Assembly (NCBI RefSeq): GCF_004331485.1
Contig: NZ_SJKD01000004.1
Coordinates: forward strand, 434,001-498,000
Direction of reading: 5' to 3'
Source: Kribbella capetownensis
GTDB lineage: Bacteria > Actinomycetota > Actinomycetes > Propionibacteriales > Kribbellaceae
DNA length: 64,000 nt
Part shown: piece by piece, positions 43,295 through 52,900 of the stretch
How the letters are laid out: the number at the start of each line of letters is the position of its first letter
How positions within the stretch are numbered: the first letter of the stretch is position 1
Program-made: the position numbers and the translations under genes
Notes under the pieces: model-generated
What the model was told of the DNA's origin: nothing
Databases searched by the model: none
What the model saw: only the letters and a program-made list of their open reading frames with translations

Positions 43295-44263
43295 ATGGTT
43301 GAGTCGGTCGCACCGCACGGGCTGCATCACGTCACCGCGATCGCGGAGGATCCACAGCGGAACGTGGACTTCTACACGACGGTGCTGGGCCTCCGCCTGG
43401 TCAAGCGGACCGTGAACTTCGACGCCCCGGACACCTACCACCTGTACTACGGCGATTCCTCGGGCCGGCCGTCGACGCTGCTGACGTTCTTCCCGTGGCC
43501 GGGAGCGCCGTACGGCAGGCAGGGCACGGGGCTCACCACGGCGACCGCGTTCAGCGTGCCGCCGGAGTCGATCGGCTGGTGGCAGCAGCGGTTGCAGAGC
43601 CTCGGCGTCGATGCCGACGCACCGGTGGCGCGCTCGGACGAGGAGGTACTGCGGCTGCGCGACCCCGACGGCCTGGTGATCGAGTTGGTCGCCTCCGACG
43701 GTGACACCCGGTCGGGCTGGGACGGCGTCGCCGCCATCCCGTTCGACAACGCCGTTCGCGGCCTGTTCTCGGTCACCATGACCGAGCAGATGCTCGACCC
43801 GACCGCCGAGATGCTCGCGGGCATGCTCGGGATGCAGCACGGGCAAGACTCCGCCGATGGATCCCGGTTCGTCATGTCCGGGGGAGCCGAGGGTACGGCG
43901 GTCGACGTTCAGCCCAGTACGTCGTCGCGCGGTGTGCAGGCGGCCGGAACGGTTCACCACATCGCGTTCCGGGCGCCTGATGGCGAGACCCAGGCGAAGT
44001 GGCGCCTCGAGCTGATCGAGGCCGGCGTACAGGTCACCGAGATTCTCGACCGGCAGTACTTCACCTCGATCTACTTCCGCGAACCGGGCGGAGTCCTGCT
44101 GGAGATCGCGACCGACCAGCCGGGCTTCACCGTCGACGAGCCGCTGCTGGAACTCGGCCAGCATCTGAAGCTCCCGCCCTGGCTCGAACCGAACCGCGAG
44201 CAGATCCAGGCCTCGTTGCCGTCGCTGCGCGTCCCGCCGGCCCCGGACGAGGTCGATCGATGA
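43295..44263 (+). CDS. mhqO: MhqO-like ring-cleaving dioxygenase
   Basis: A 322-residue VOC/glyoxalase-fold dioxygenase. Metal ligands fit: a His in GLHHVTAI near the N-terminus, His in TVHHIAFR, and Glu in GGVLLEIATD. B. subtilis MhqO and MhqA are hydroquinone-type dioxygenases in quinone detoxification, and this gene has the same length. The stop overlaps the mhqD-like ATG (ATGA). Exact substrate not proven. Confidence 0.87.
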   Translation: MVESVAPHGLHHVTAIAEDPQRNVDFYTTVLGLRLVKRTVNFDAPDTYHLYYGDSSGRPSTLLTFFPWPGAPYGRQGTGLTTATAFSVPPESIGWWQQRLQSLGVDADAPVARSDEEVLRLRDPDGLVIELVASDGDTRSGWDGVAAIPFDNAVRGLFSVTMTEQMLDPTAEMLAGMLGMQHGQDSADGSRFVMSGGAEGTAVDVQPSTSSRGVQAAGTVHHIAFRAPDGETQAKWRLELIEAGVQVTEILDRQYFTSIYFREPGGVLLEIATDQPGFTVDEPLLELGQHLKLPPWLEPNREQIQASLPSLRVPPAPDEVDR

Positions 44264-44895
44264 GCGAGGATCCGCTCCAGCGGCCGCACGTCTGGCAACC
44301 GGGGTCGTCCGCGCCGCCGCTGCTGTTGCTGCACGGCACCGGCGGAGACGAGTACGACCTGCTCGTGCTGCGGCAGTATCTCGCGCCCGAGGCGCCCGTG
44401 CTGTCGCCGCGGGGAACGGTGTCGGAGCACGGGATGGCCCGATTCTTCCGCAGAGTCCAGGAGGGCGTCTTCGACGAGGAGGATCTGCGACTGCGCGCCG
44501 ACGAGTTGGCTGCTTTCCTCACGGCTGCCGAGCAGAAGTACGACGTACCTGCTGGGTCCTGGGTCGCGGTCGGGTTCTCCAACGGGGCCAACATGGCATC
44601 CGCGCTCCTGCTACGTCACCCCGAGTCCCTCGCCGGCGCAGTACTGCTGGCCGCGATGGTCCCGTTCGCTGCCGACGAGCCCGCGAACGACGCCCTGGCC
44701 GGCAAACGAGTCCTCATCGTCAACGGTGACACCGACCCGATGGCCACCGCAGAACAAACCACCCGACTGACCGCCCAGCTCCGCAGCCGAGGCGCCGACG
44801 TGGACCTGCTGCCCTTCGAAGGCGGCCACACCATCGACCCGGCCCAGCTGCCCCGCATCAAACAGTTCGTCGACACCTTCAACGACTCGCTGTGA
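44260..44895 (+). CDS. mhqD: MhqD-like carboxylesterase/phospholipase
   Basis: A 211-residue alpha/beta hydrolase of the phospholipase/carboxylesterase type. The nucleophile Ser107 is in GFSNGA, an Asp is in NGDTDPM (157 or 159), and His190 is in EGGHTID. The start ATG 44260 overlaps the mhqO-like stop; the longer frame runs through the dioxygenase gene. The mhqO-mhqD pairing mirrors the Bacillus quinone-stress genes, supporting a role in breakdown of quinone products. Confidence 0.87.
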   Translation: MSEDPLQRPHVWQPGSSAPPLLLLHGTGGDEYDLLVLRQYLAPEAPVLSPRGTVSEHGMARFFRRVQEGVFDEEDLRLRADELAAFLTAAEQKYDVPAGSWVAVGFSNGANMASALLLRHPESLAGAVLLAAMVPFAADEPANDALAGKRVLIVNGDTDPMATAEQTTRLTAQLRSRGADVDLLPFEGGHTIDPAQLPRIKQFVDTFNDSL

Positions 44896-44907
44896 AGACG
44901 GCGAGAA

Positions 44908-45123
44908 TCACGCCGCGCCGCTGATTCGGGGTGGTGGTTGGGTGCGCTGGGCGGAGGCGTTGAGGCCGGCCAGTTGGACGCAGGCTGCGGTGAGGGCGTC
45001 CTGCTGGGTGGGCCATTGGTCGACGCACCAGTAGGGGTCGTCGGGCTGGCGGTCGTGGTCGTCGTCGATGTCGGCGCACCAGCCGCCGGTGAAGGCTTGA
45101 TGGATGTGGATTCTGAGGTTCAT
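44908..45123 (-). CDS. Small hypothetical protein
   Basis: A 71-residue protein beginning MNLRIHIHQAFTGGWCADIDDD, rich in Asp and His early on, with two Cys (WCADI and WCVDQW) and a hydrophobic helix near the middle. AGGGAG precedes the ATG at nine bases. I do not recognise the family. It lies convergent with the mhqD-like gene. Confidence 0.55.
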   Translation of the reverse strand: MNLRIHIHQAFTGGWCADIDDDHDRQPDDPYWCVDQWPTQQDALTAACVQLAGLNASAQRTQPPPRISGAA

Positions 45124-45248
45124 GGTGGTGACTCCCTGGGGGGCTTCATCGGGATTCCGCCAGCGTTCGTAGCGATGCGGGAGCCGGATGGTCGCGTCGC
45201 ACCGGGGCGGCCGGCGTCCGCTGTGCGGCGGACGCCGGGGTGGTGCGA

Positions 45249-46241
45249 TCACAGGATGCTGAGCGAGATGGTGCCCGGCGCGAGCCGTCGGGTGTTCACG
45301 TCGTCGCGGCCGGCCAGCGTGTCGATCGTCAACTGGTCCGTCGGTTCCGCGTCCTTCAGCCGTACGTCGGCCTTCAGCCCGGACACCTGCACGTCCCCGC
45401 TGGAGCCGGAGACCCGGATGTGGTCCCTTCCGGCGGTGCCGGTGACAGTCACAGCGTCGACCGCTGAGTCACCGCCGCTCGCGTTGAGCTGTGCACCGAG
45501 GTCGACATCGACGTTCTTGACGTCGGTACCGCGCAGATCGCCGACGGTGACCGAGTCGGCGCCACCGAGCGCGTTCAGCGAGACCCGCTCGACGTTGTCG
45601 GTGTCCATCACGATGTTGCCCACGTCCCGGGTGAACCGCAGTCGCGGACCGTTGGCGGCGGCAACGAACTTCTCCGCCGCGGCCGCACCGTTGAACACCA
45701 GCGTGTCCTGGTCGCGACCGCCCTGGATCACGTCGCTGCCGTCGCCCGGATCCCAGGTGAACGAGTCGCGGCCGTTGCCGAGCAGTGCGGTGTCGGTGCC
45801 ACGGTTGCCGTCGACGCTGTCGTTGCCGGCGCCCATCCGGAACAGTTCGTTGCCGCTGCCCCCGACCGCGGAGTCGTTGCCGTCGCCGGTGTCGATGATC
45901 GTGAACGGCTGAACCTCGGCGCCGTAGTCGATCCGTACGACGTCGTTGCCGCCCCGGCTGCTGACGAGGATCTGGGTGAAGTCGCTGCGGTTGACCGTGC
46001 GCTTGGTCGTACCAGGACCGAAGTCGACCTCGAGAACCGACGTGTTGGTGGCCGGTACGGTCAGCGTGATGTTGTCCGCGTGGTTCGTGCCGGTGACGAT
46101 CAGCTGGCCGGTGTCGATGACGACGCCACTCGACGGAGTCGCGGATGCCGTGCCTGCCAGAGTCACGGCGATGCCGGTGCTGATGGCCGCGGCAGCTGCC
46201 GCGCTCAGACCTCGGCGCAGACGCCTTGTCACACTACTCAT
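45249..46241 (-). CDS. Secreted RTX-like calcium-binding protein
   Basis: A 330-residue exported protein. The signal peptide has RRLRRGL, a long Ala-rich hydrophobic core and an A-S-A site near residue 34. The rest is a beta-roll of repeated GGxDxV/GxGNDxx motifs (SSRGGNDVVRI, DTGDGNDSAVGGSGNE, MGAGNDSVDGNRG, DPGDGSDVIQGG), as in RTX calcium-binding proteins. Its role is probably surface or extracellular. A GGGAGG site lies upstream of the ATG. The kinase gene is divergent. Confidence 0.88.
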   Translation of the reverse strand: MSSVTRRLRRGLSAAAAAAISTGIAVTLAGTASATPSSGVVIDTGQLIVTGTNHADNITLTVPATNTSVLEVDFGPGTTKRTVNRSDFTQILVSSRGGNDVVRIDYGAEVQPFTIIDTGDGNDSAVGGSGNELFRMGAGNDSVDGNRGTDTALLGNGRDSFTWDPGDGSDVIQGGRDQDTLVFNGAAAAEKFVAAANGPRLRFTRDVGNIVMDTDNVERVSLNALGGADSVTVGDLRGTDVKNVDVDLGAQLNASGGDSAVDAVTVTGTAGRDHIRVSGSSGDVQVSGLKADVRLKDAEPTDQLTIDTLAGRDDVNTRRLAPGTISLSIL

Positions 46242-46543
46242 GATCTTGTCCCTCCCAATGGGTACGGCGGTCTCGAGTCGACGCGCCGTGCTGTCTATGG
46301 GGGGCTACACGCGCCCCGTCGCCGGCCGGTTCAAACATTTCCGACGTAATTTCTGGCACCATGGCAGTTGGTTGCCTGGAGCATCTAAAACCACTCAGGG
46401 TGTGGTGAGTGCCGACCCGGGGTTCGATCCGGGGACATCCACCATGTGCTGCGCGGGCCGGACGAGGAGGATCAAGAAGCGTCGAACCGAATGGGCTCGG
46501 GGTCCGTATAGGGAGCACGGAAGACCGGCAGAGGGAGGCGATC
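46242..46543. other. 302-base divergent intergenic region
   Basis: Lies between the RTX-like and kinase genes. It holds the promoters of both and a tRNA-like stretch (46355-46445), listed separately. No ORF with coding character. Confidence 0.5.
46355..46445 (+). other. tRNA-like remnant
   Basis: A CAGTTGGT/GAGCATCT pair like a D-arm (46365-46387) is followed by a GGTTCGAT loop inside a CCCGG/CCGGG stem (46417-46434) and a terminal CCA (46443-46445). The T-loop has eight bases instead of seven, and there is no matching 5' acceptor arm. It is not an intact tRNA. Confidence 0.25.
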
Positions 46544-47374
46544 ATGACAACAGTCGAGGTGCGGTCAGTACCGACGGTCGTCGGCCCGGATCGCCTGGTG
46601 ACTGGTCGCTACCGCTTGAGGACGTTGCTCGGCCGCGGCGGTATGGGCCGGGTCTGGCTCGCCGATGACGAGTTGCTGGGGCGGCGCGTCGCGATCAAGC
46701 AGGTGGTGCTTCCCGGCCGCGCGTCCGAGCAGGTTCGCGCCAGTGCGCTGGCCGAGGCGCGCGCGGTGGCGCGAGTGGATCACCACAATGTGGTCAAGGT
46801 ATACGACGTTGTCGAGGACGCCGGCGATCACTGGATCGTGATGGAACCGCTGACAGGGCGAACCATGGCCGACGCGCTGGCGTCGGACGGTCCGCTACCG
46901 GCTGCCGACGTACAGCGGATCGCATTGCACCTGGTCGACGCGCTACGGGCCGTCCATCAGGCCGGTCTGGTGCACTCCGACGTCAAGCCGGCCAACGTCC
47001 AACTGTGTGACGACGGACGGGTTGTCCTGATGGACTTCGGCATCGCAACCGCGGTCGACGACGAGCAGACGCTGTCGAGCGAGGCGATGGCCGGCAGCCC
47101 GGCGTACATGTCACCGGAGCGAGCCCGCGGGGACGCGGTCGGCCCGGCATCCGACCTGTTCTCGCTGGGCGCGACCTTGTTCGCGGCCATCGAGGGGAAG
47201 TCACCCTTCGGCGCCGGCGACCCGTTCAGCACCCTGGTCGCTGTGGTCGAGGCCCGGCCTGCCGCCTTCGTCAACGCTGGCCCCCTGCGCCCGATCATCG
47301 AAGCCCTACTGGCCAAAGACCCCACCAATCGCCTCACCGTCGCCCAAACCCTCTCCGCCCTGAACACCAGCTGA
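46544..47374 (+). CDS. Soluble serine/threonine protein kinase
   Basis: A 276-residue kinase consisting of the catalytic domain alone. The Gly-rich loop is GRGGMGRV (30-37), Lys52 in VAIK and Glu71 form the salt bridge, the catalytic loop is HSDVKPAN (144-151, with HSD for HRD), and DFG starts at 164. No transmembrane or PASTA region follows. AGAGGGAGG precedes the ATG. The target is unknown. Confidence 0.92.
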   Translation: MTTVEVRSVPTVVGPDRLVTGRYRLRTLLGRGGMGRVWLADDELLGRRVAIKQVVLPGRASEQVRASALAEARAVARVDHHNVVKVYDVVEDAGDHWIVMEPLTGRTMADALASDGPLPAADVQRIALHLVDALRAVHQAGLVHSDVKPANVQLCDDGRVVLMDFGIATAVDDEQTLSSEAMAGSPAYMSPERARGDAVGPASDLFSLGATLFAAIEGKSPFGAGDPFSTLVAVVEARPAAFVNAGPLRPIIEALLAKDPTNRLTVAQTLSALNTS

Positions 47375-47402
47375 AGTCCTGAGCCCGTGCGATCCTGAGC
47401 CG

Positions 47403-47870
47403 GTGACAGATGGCATGACGGCTGGTGCGTGGGCCGATCAGCAGGTGGCCGCGGTTCGCGACGATCCGTCCGTCGTCCTGTGCCGGGTGCTGTACACGCA
47501 CACCCTCGTCTCGGCGCCGCGGATCGCGCTCGGATGGCTGCGTCCGCTCGCCCCGTTGCTGGGCGATCCGAGGCTCGGCATGGCCGGGATCTTCCTTCAG
47601 CTGTCGCGCGTCCTGCCGGACGAGTACCCGCTCCGCGAGAGTGTGCAGTCCTACCTGAAGGACGAGCTCGGGCTCGTTGGTTCTCTGCCTGGCCCACCGC
47701 CTGCTGCCGCCGGACCGTCAGCTCGGGGGATGAGGTTTCGTGAGGGCGTCGGTGAGGGGGTGGATGGCGGCCAGGGCGGCGGTGGTTCCCGTTGGTACGT
47801 CGTGGCGTTCGCCGATGGTCTCGGGGGGAGTAGTAGGCGAGCCGCGTCGTGCCGGCGTCGTCCCAGATGA
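47403..47870 (+). CDS. Hypothetical protein with an uncertain C-terminus
   Basis: The first about 95 codons (from GTG 47403) have strong coding character, a helical pattern and no recognised family. After about 47680 the codon bias weakens, and the frame runs antisense over the DUF302 gene. The true end may be earlier and changed by a mutation. A function cannot be named. Confidence 0.4.
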   Translation: MTDGMTAGAWADQQVAAVRDDPSVVLCRVLYTHTLVSAPRIALGWLRPLAPLLGDPRLGMAGIFLQLSRVLPDEYPLRESVQSYLKDELGLVGSLPGPPPAAAGPSARGMRFREGVGEGVDGGQGGGGSRWYVVAFADGLGGSSRRAASCRRRPR

Positions 47871-48120
47871 GGAGCTTCAAGGGCAGATCGAGGGCACTCA
47901 GCGGCGCGGCCTCCATGACCGGGGTGCCGGCCGCCGGATTGCCGAAGATGACCAGGACGGTGTCGCGCAAGGTGAGACCGGCCGCGCGGGCCGCCGCGGC
48001 CTGGTCGATGACGGCGAAGACCGTGACTCCCTTGGCACCGAGGATGTCGCGGAATCTCGCGGTCACCTCGGCGACGGTGCCGGTCGCCACCTTCGTGATC
48101 ACCCGATCGTGATCGTGCAT
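47718..48120 (-). pseudogene. DUF302 protein gene with a one-base frameshift
   Basis: From ATG 48120 the frame gives a good DUF302 protein (VTARFRDILGAKGVTVFAVIDQ, VMEAAPLSALDLPLKLLIWD) up to AYYSP. Six G in the plus strand (47823-47828) then shift it. With five, it continues ETIGERHDVPTGTTAAL to HPPS and stops at 47718, giving 133 residues with a typical DUF302 end. It is a decayed gene or a sequencing error in a homopolymer. Confidence 0.8.
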
Positions 48121-48137
48121 CACCGCGCTCTCCGCGG

Positions 48138-49742
48138 TCAGTCGACCACTGCGGGTGGCAGATCGCCCTGGACGAGATCCGATTTCGCGCGTTTGCGGGG
48201 CAGCATCAGGGCCGGGATCAAGGTGAGGACAACCATCACCCAGGCGACCCAGTAGGTGTTGGCGAAGGCCTGGGCGGCCTCGACCAGTCCGCGGGCGATG
48301 GCGGCGGGGTCGATGTGCAGCGGGATCAGGCTCTCCGGGCGGGTGTTGGACAAGATGGCGGCCTGGGTCTCCTTGAGTCCGTCGCCCAGCCCGGGAATGT
48401 TCTGCGTACCCGGGATGATCGGCGAGTCGTTGAGCTGGTTGGTGAGGATGACCGACATCGTCGCGACCCCGCAGGACGACGCGATCTGCTGCGTGATGTT
48501 CAGCAGGGTCGAGCCGCGCGAGACCTGGGGACCGCGCAGCGTCCGCAGCGCCGTGGTGAACAGCGGCATCATCGTGCCGCCCATCCCGAAGCCCATCACG
48601 ACCAGCATGACGATGATCAGCGCGTACGGCGTCGTCGCCGTGAGCTGGGTCAGTCCGAACATGCCGATGACGATCAGCCCGAGCCCGACGGGCACGATCC
48701 GGCCCACCGGGATCTTGTCCACCAGCCGTCCGGCGATCGGCATGGTCACCATGGCACCGAGTCCCTGCGGCGCCACCAGGAGACCCGCATGCAGGGTGGA
48801 CTCGCCGCGAATCTGCTGGAAGTACGTCGGCACCAGGAGCAGGCCGCCGAAGAACGCCGCGGCGAACAGGAACATGGTGATGATCGAGACGGTGAGGTTG
48901 CGGTCGCGGAACAGCCGCAGGTCCAGCAGTGGGTGCTCCGGCTTGAAGGAGTGCCAGACGAAGGCCGCCATCAACAGCACACCGATCAGGATCGAGACCC
49001 ACACCCGGGGCGCGGTGAAGTCACCGCCCTCGGCGGGCAGCGAGGAGATGCCGAACAGGAACAGGGCGAGCCCGGGGGACATCAGCGCGACTCCGAGGAG
49101 GTCGAGCGATTCCGACGGCTCAGCATGGTCCTTGGCCAGGGCGAACCAGGCGTAGACCAGCGCGATCGCGCCGAGCGGGACGTTGATGAGGAAGATCCAG
49201 TGCCAGCTGGCCACCTCGATCAGCCAGCCACCCAGGATCGGTCCCATGATCGGGCCGAGCAGCATGGGTACGCCGAGGATGGCCATCAGCCGGCCCATCC
49301 GGTGTGGTCCCGCGGCCTGGGTCATGATCGTCATGCCGAGCGGCATCAGCATGCCGCCACCCAGACCCTGCAGGACGCGGAACGCGATGAGCATGTCGAT
49401 GCTCGTCGCGGTGGCGCACAGGGCGGACCCGGCGGTGAAGAGGAAGATCGCCGTCATGTACAGCCGCTTGGTGCCGAACCGGTTGGCCCCCCACCCGGTC
49501 AGCGGAATCACGGTCGCGAGCGCGAGCGTGTACGCGGTCACCGTCCAGGCGACGTGGGCGTAGGTGACCGGATCGTCGGGTGTGCCGAACTCGAGCTGGA
49601 ACGTCGGCAGGGCGACGTTGACCACCGTGATGTCGAGGATCGACATGATGGCGCCCAGCACCACGACACCGGCGATCTTCAGAACAGCGGCATCAATGTG
49701 GTCCGGGTAGTCGGACTGGGTCGCTGGCTGGCTCAACGTCAT
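48138..49742 (-). CDS. MFS transporter, DHA2 (EmrB/QacA) family
   Basis: A 534-residue major facilitator with about 14 membrane segments, as in DHA2 drug exporters. VNVALPTFQ near segment 1 is family-typical, GWGANRFGTKR follows motif A, and GVPMLLGPIMGPILGGWL is motif C. ATG 49742 was chosen; an upstream ATG at 49757 lacks a ribosome-binding site. It is likely an efflux pump; substrate unknown. The frameshifted DUF302 gene is upstream in genomic orientation only. Confidence 0.9.
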   Translation of the reverse strand: MTLSQPATQSDYPDHIDAAVLKIAGVVVLGAIMSILDITVVNVALPTFQLEFGTPDDPVTYAHVAWTVTAYTLALATVIPLTGWGANRFGTKRLYMTAIFLFTAGSALCATATSIDMLIAFRVLQGLGGGMLMPLGMTIMTQAAGPHRMGRLMAILGVPMLLGPIMGPILGGWLIEVASWHWIFLINVPLGAIALVYAWFALAKDHAEPSESLDLLGVALMSPGLALFLFGISSLPAEGGDFTAPRVWVSILIGVLLMAAFVWHSFKPEHPLLDLRLFRDRNLTVSIITMFLFAAAFFGGLLLVPTYFQQIRGESTLHAGLLVAPQGLGAMVTMPIAGRLVDKIPVGRIVPVGLGLIVIGMFGLTQLTATTPYALIIVMLVVMGFGMGGTMMPLFTTALRTLRGPQVSRGSTLLNITQQIASSCGVATMSVILTNQLNDSPIIPGTQNIPGLGDGLKETQAAILSNTRPESLIPLHIDPAAIARGLVEAAQAFANTYWVAWVMVVLTLIPALMLPRKRAKSDLVQGDLPPAVVD

Positions 49743-49988
49743 CCCCCCTGAGCACAAGGTCTGCTTGCCGCGAGCCTACGCGCGAACCCGGCCCCGACAC
49801 GAGCAAATTGCTGATCCAACCGGACGATCCCCGAGTGTCAGTCACCGACTACGGACAGTGCGCAGGCGTCTGGCCGGGGTGGCGGGGAATTGCCAGTGGC
49901 GGGTTTCGGTCAATTGGTGTGGTGGGTCGCCGTGGGTGGTGCGTAATTGTCCAGCACTCCTCCTACCGCCACGGAGAAAGGGGCCGTC

Positions 49989-52900
49989 GTGCCCTCCGCC
50001 CTTCCGCACCGCCGTCTGCTTGTTTGCCTCCTGACCGCTGTGACCTTGGCCGGCTCGCTGGTCGCCGGACCGGCCGCGGCGGCACCGCCAGGACCCGGTC
50101 CGTCCCGTCAGGTGTCGATGCCGGACGGCGGTCACATCGCCCTCGATCCGGACGGCGCAGCTACCCGGACCGATGCCCACGGCAACGTTCTCGGCCGTAC
50201 GACGATCCTGGTCCCGGACGGTACGGCGGCAGTCGGCGGCGACTGGGCTCCCACGGACGAGGCGGTGCGCGCCACCTTCGCACAGCAGACCGCACACCCC
50301 GAGCAGCGTGTCTCGGCGATGTCGACCGGCCCGAAGCCCGTGCCGGCGGAGGCGGTCAGTGCGGCTCGCAAGGCGGCGACTCCAACGGCGGCCAAGACCC
50401 TGCCGTCGGCCCTGCCGACGAACTACGGCCTGACCTCCTCCGCGCAGAGCTTCCTCAACGCCGGAGGTACGAACGCGGTCGGCGCCTTCAGCACGCTGCA
50501 GGAGCGGTTCGGCCAACTGCCAGGTGCCGGCCAGATCATCACGAACGTCTCCATCGGCGATCTCACCGACCAGGCGATGGCCGATGCGGGCGACAACTAC
50601 GTCCGCTCCCACGGCCCGACCACGATCGTCCGTGACGGACAGCGCTACCTCGACCTGCCGGCCATGCCGCTGATTCCGACGTACACAGCAGGGCCGGACG
50701 GCAAGCTGGACCCGGTCGGCTCGACCGAGGGCCAGGACGCCCAACTCGGTGAGGTGCTGCTCGACTTCGGGGTGATGGCACCGCTGCCGCACGACAAGCA
50801 GCGCCCCGAGGCGACCGGCGACGGTCTGACCGATCTGCTCGGCATCGCGCCGGGTGCGCAGTACCGGCTCGTCGTACCGAAGGAGCCGACGTTCGACCAG
50901 ATCGCGGTGGCGTTGCTGGCCGCGGCCCGGCAGACCCCGCGCCCGGACGTGATCACGGCGAGCCTCGGCTTCGGCACCGACACCCAGGGCTTCCCGGGCC
51001 GGTACCTCGAGGACGACCCGGTGATCCGGAACGTGGTCAGCACGATCGTGCACCAATACCACATCGTGGTGACCATCTCGTCGAACGACGGCACCCGGCT
51101 CTACACGCCGACCGCGGTCGGTCCGGACGGCGGCAGCACACCCACCGACCTGGTCGCACACCACGAGACCGCGACCGATATCGACGACGTCGCGCAGTCC
51201 ACCACGCCGACGCGGGTCCCGGACAGTGGTGCGATCGCCGTCGGCGGCACGACGCTCGACGACATTGCTTCGGAGCCGCCGTCGCACAACCCGACCTTCG
51301 CGGCCACGCGCACCAACGGTGGCACGACGTTCTCGTCCGGCTTCGGCACGCGCCTCAACGTGTCCGCACCCAGCGACGGCATCCTGGTGTACGAGCACAC
51401 CGGGGGAGGGGCCGCGCAAGATGTCATGCCCGTACTGAACGGCGGTACGTCGGCGTCCGCGCCGATGGTCGCCGCGGCCGCTGCCGTCGTACTGCAGGCA
51501 TCAGAACTGACGGGACACCGGCTCAGCCCGACTGATGTGCGAGCCTTGCTGGAACGCACCGGTCGTGCGGTCGCTACCCCGCCGCAGATGGACCGGAAGG
51601 TCACCGTCGGACCGCAGCTCGATGTCACCGCCGCGGTCAACGACCTGCTGCGCGACCACAAGGGACAGCACCGGATCGCGCGGCTGTCGGTCGCACACCG
51701 CGTCGTCACCGGCGGCCTCGGCAGTTCGTTCCTCGAGTCCAGTGAGCCGGACCGGATCGACCTGCAGACCGGCGGCACCGGCGAAGGCCTTGTCGGACCG
51801 GTCACCATTGGCGCCGACATCGTTGGCGCGACCAACGGCAAGGCCGACTATGTGCTGACCGTCAACGGCCACGAGTTCCACTCGTCCGTACCCGCGGTCC
51901 GGCTGACGCCGACGGAGCTGCTCGGCGCCGCGGGTCTGCCCGTCGTGTCCGATCAGGATCGCGACGTCAGCGTGACGTTCGACGTACGCAACGGCAAGCA
52001 TGTGGTCGACTCGGCGGCCAAGACGCTCACCGTCGGACCGACGGACGGGACGTACGCCGAGGCGGTGGCACCCATCGCGCCGGCGACTGTCCGCGCGGGC
52101 AGCGCGGTCACGGCTCACTACGACCTGACCGGCGTACGGAACCTGTCCAACCCGCAGCTCGTGGTGTCCACGCTCGGGCATTGGAACCCGCTCACCGCAC
52201 CGCTGTTCGGCACCGGGTTCGTTGCTCCACTCAACGATCTGAGTGGCGACGTCGTGATCCCGGCGAGCGCGTTCGTCGGCGGGGGTGGGATCTACGGCAT
52301 CGGGATCGTCCAGCGGTCCGTCACCGGTTCGGCCGGCTCGCCGACGTACGGCGAGTTCACCGCGATTCGGGTCGACGGCGGTACGGCCGACCACCGGCCG
52401 CCGGCCCCGGCGCTCGGTACGCAAGCCCACCACACGCTGGAGATCCGGCGCGCCGAGCCGCGCTTCTCGCTCCGGTACGACGTCCGCTCGGTGCCGGGCG
52501 CGGCCGGAGCGGCGGTCGAGTTCTCCGCTCCCGCGCCGACGCTCTACAACGCGCTCAACACCTTCACCAACGCCAACGGTGACTCGCGCGACCAGAACGG
52601 AGTCAACGCGGGATCCGTTGCGTATCAACGCCTTCCGGCCCTCTCGGGCATCGCGTTCCTGAGTGCGGTCGACCTCGGTCTCGGCGGCTCGGTGGCGTAC
52701 AACGTCCGGGTCTTCGGGACCGACCGATCCGGCCGGATCCTCGGCCAGGCGTCCGCGTCGTCGCTGCTGACCGTCGACGACGGCCTCGCGCCCGGAGACG
52801 GGAGGGTGACGAGCTTCACGGCACAGCCCGGGGGTACGTCGTACGCCGCCCTGCGGACGCCCGGCGGGGGAGAGTCGGTGCTGGAGTACGACGCCGCGGC

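Noticed and set aside
44899..44915. A CGGCG/CGCCG hairpin after the mhqD-like gene.
   Set aside because: Only five pairs with a seven-base loop; too weak to call a terminator.
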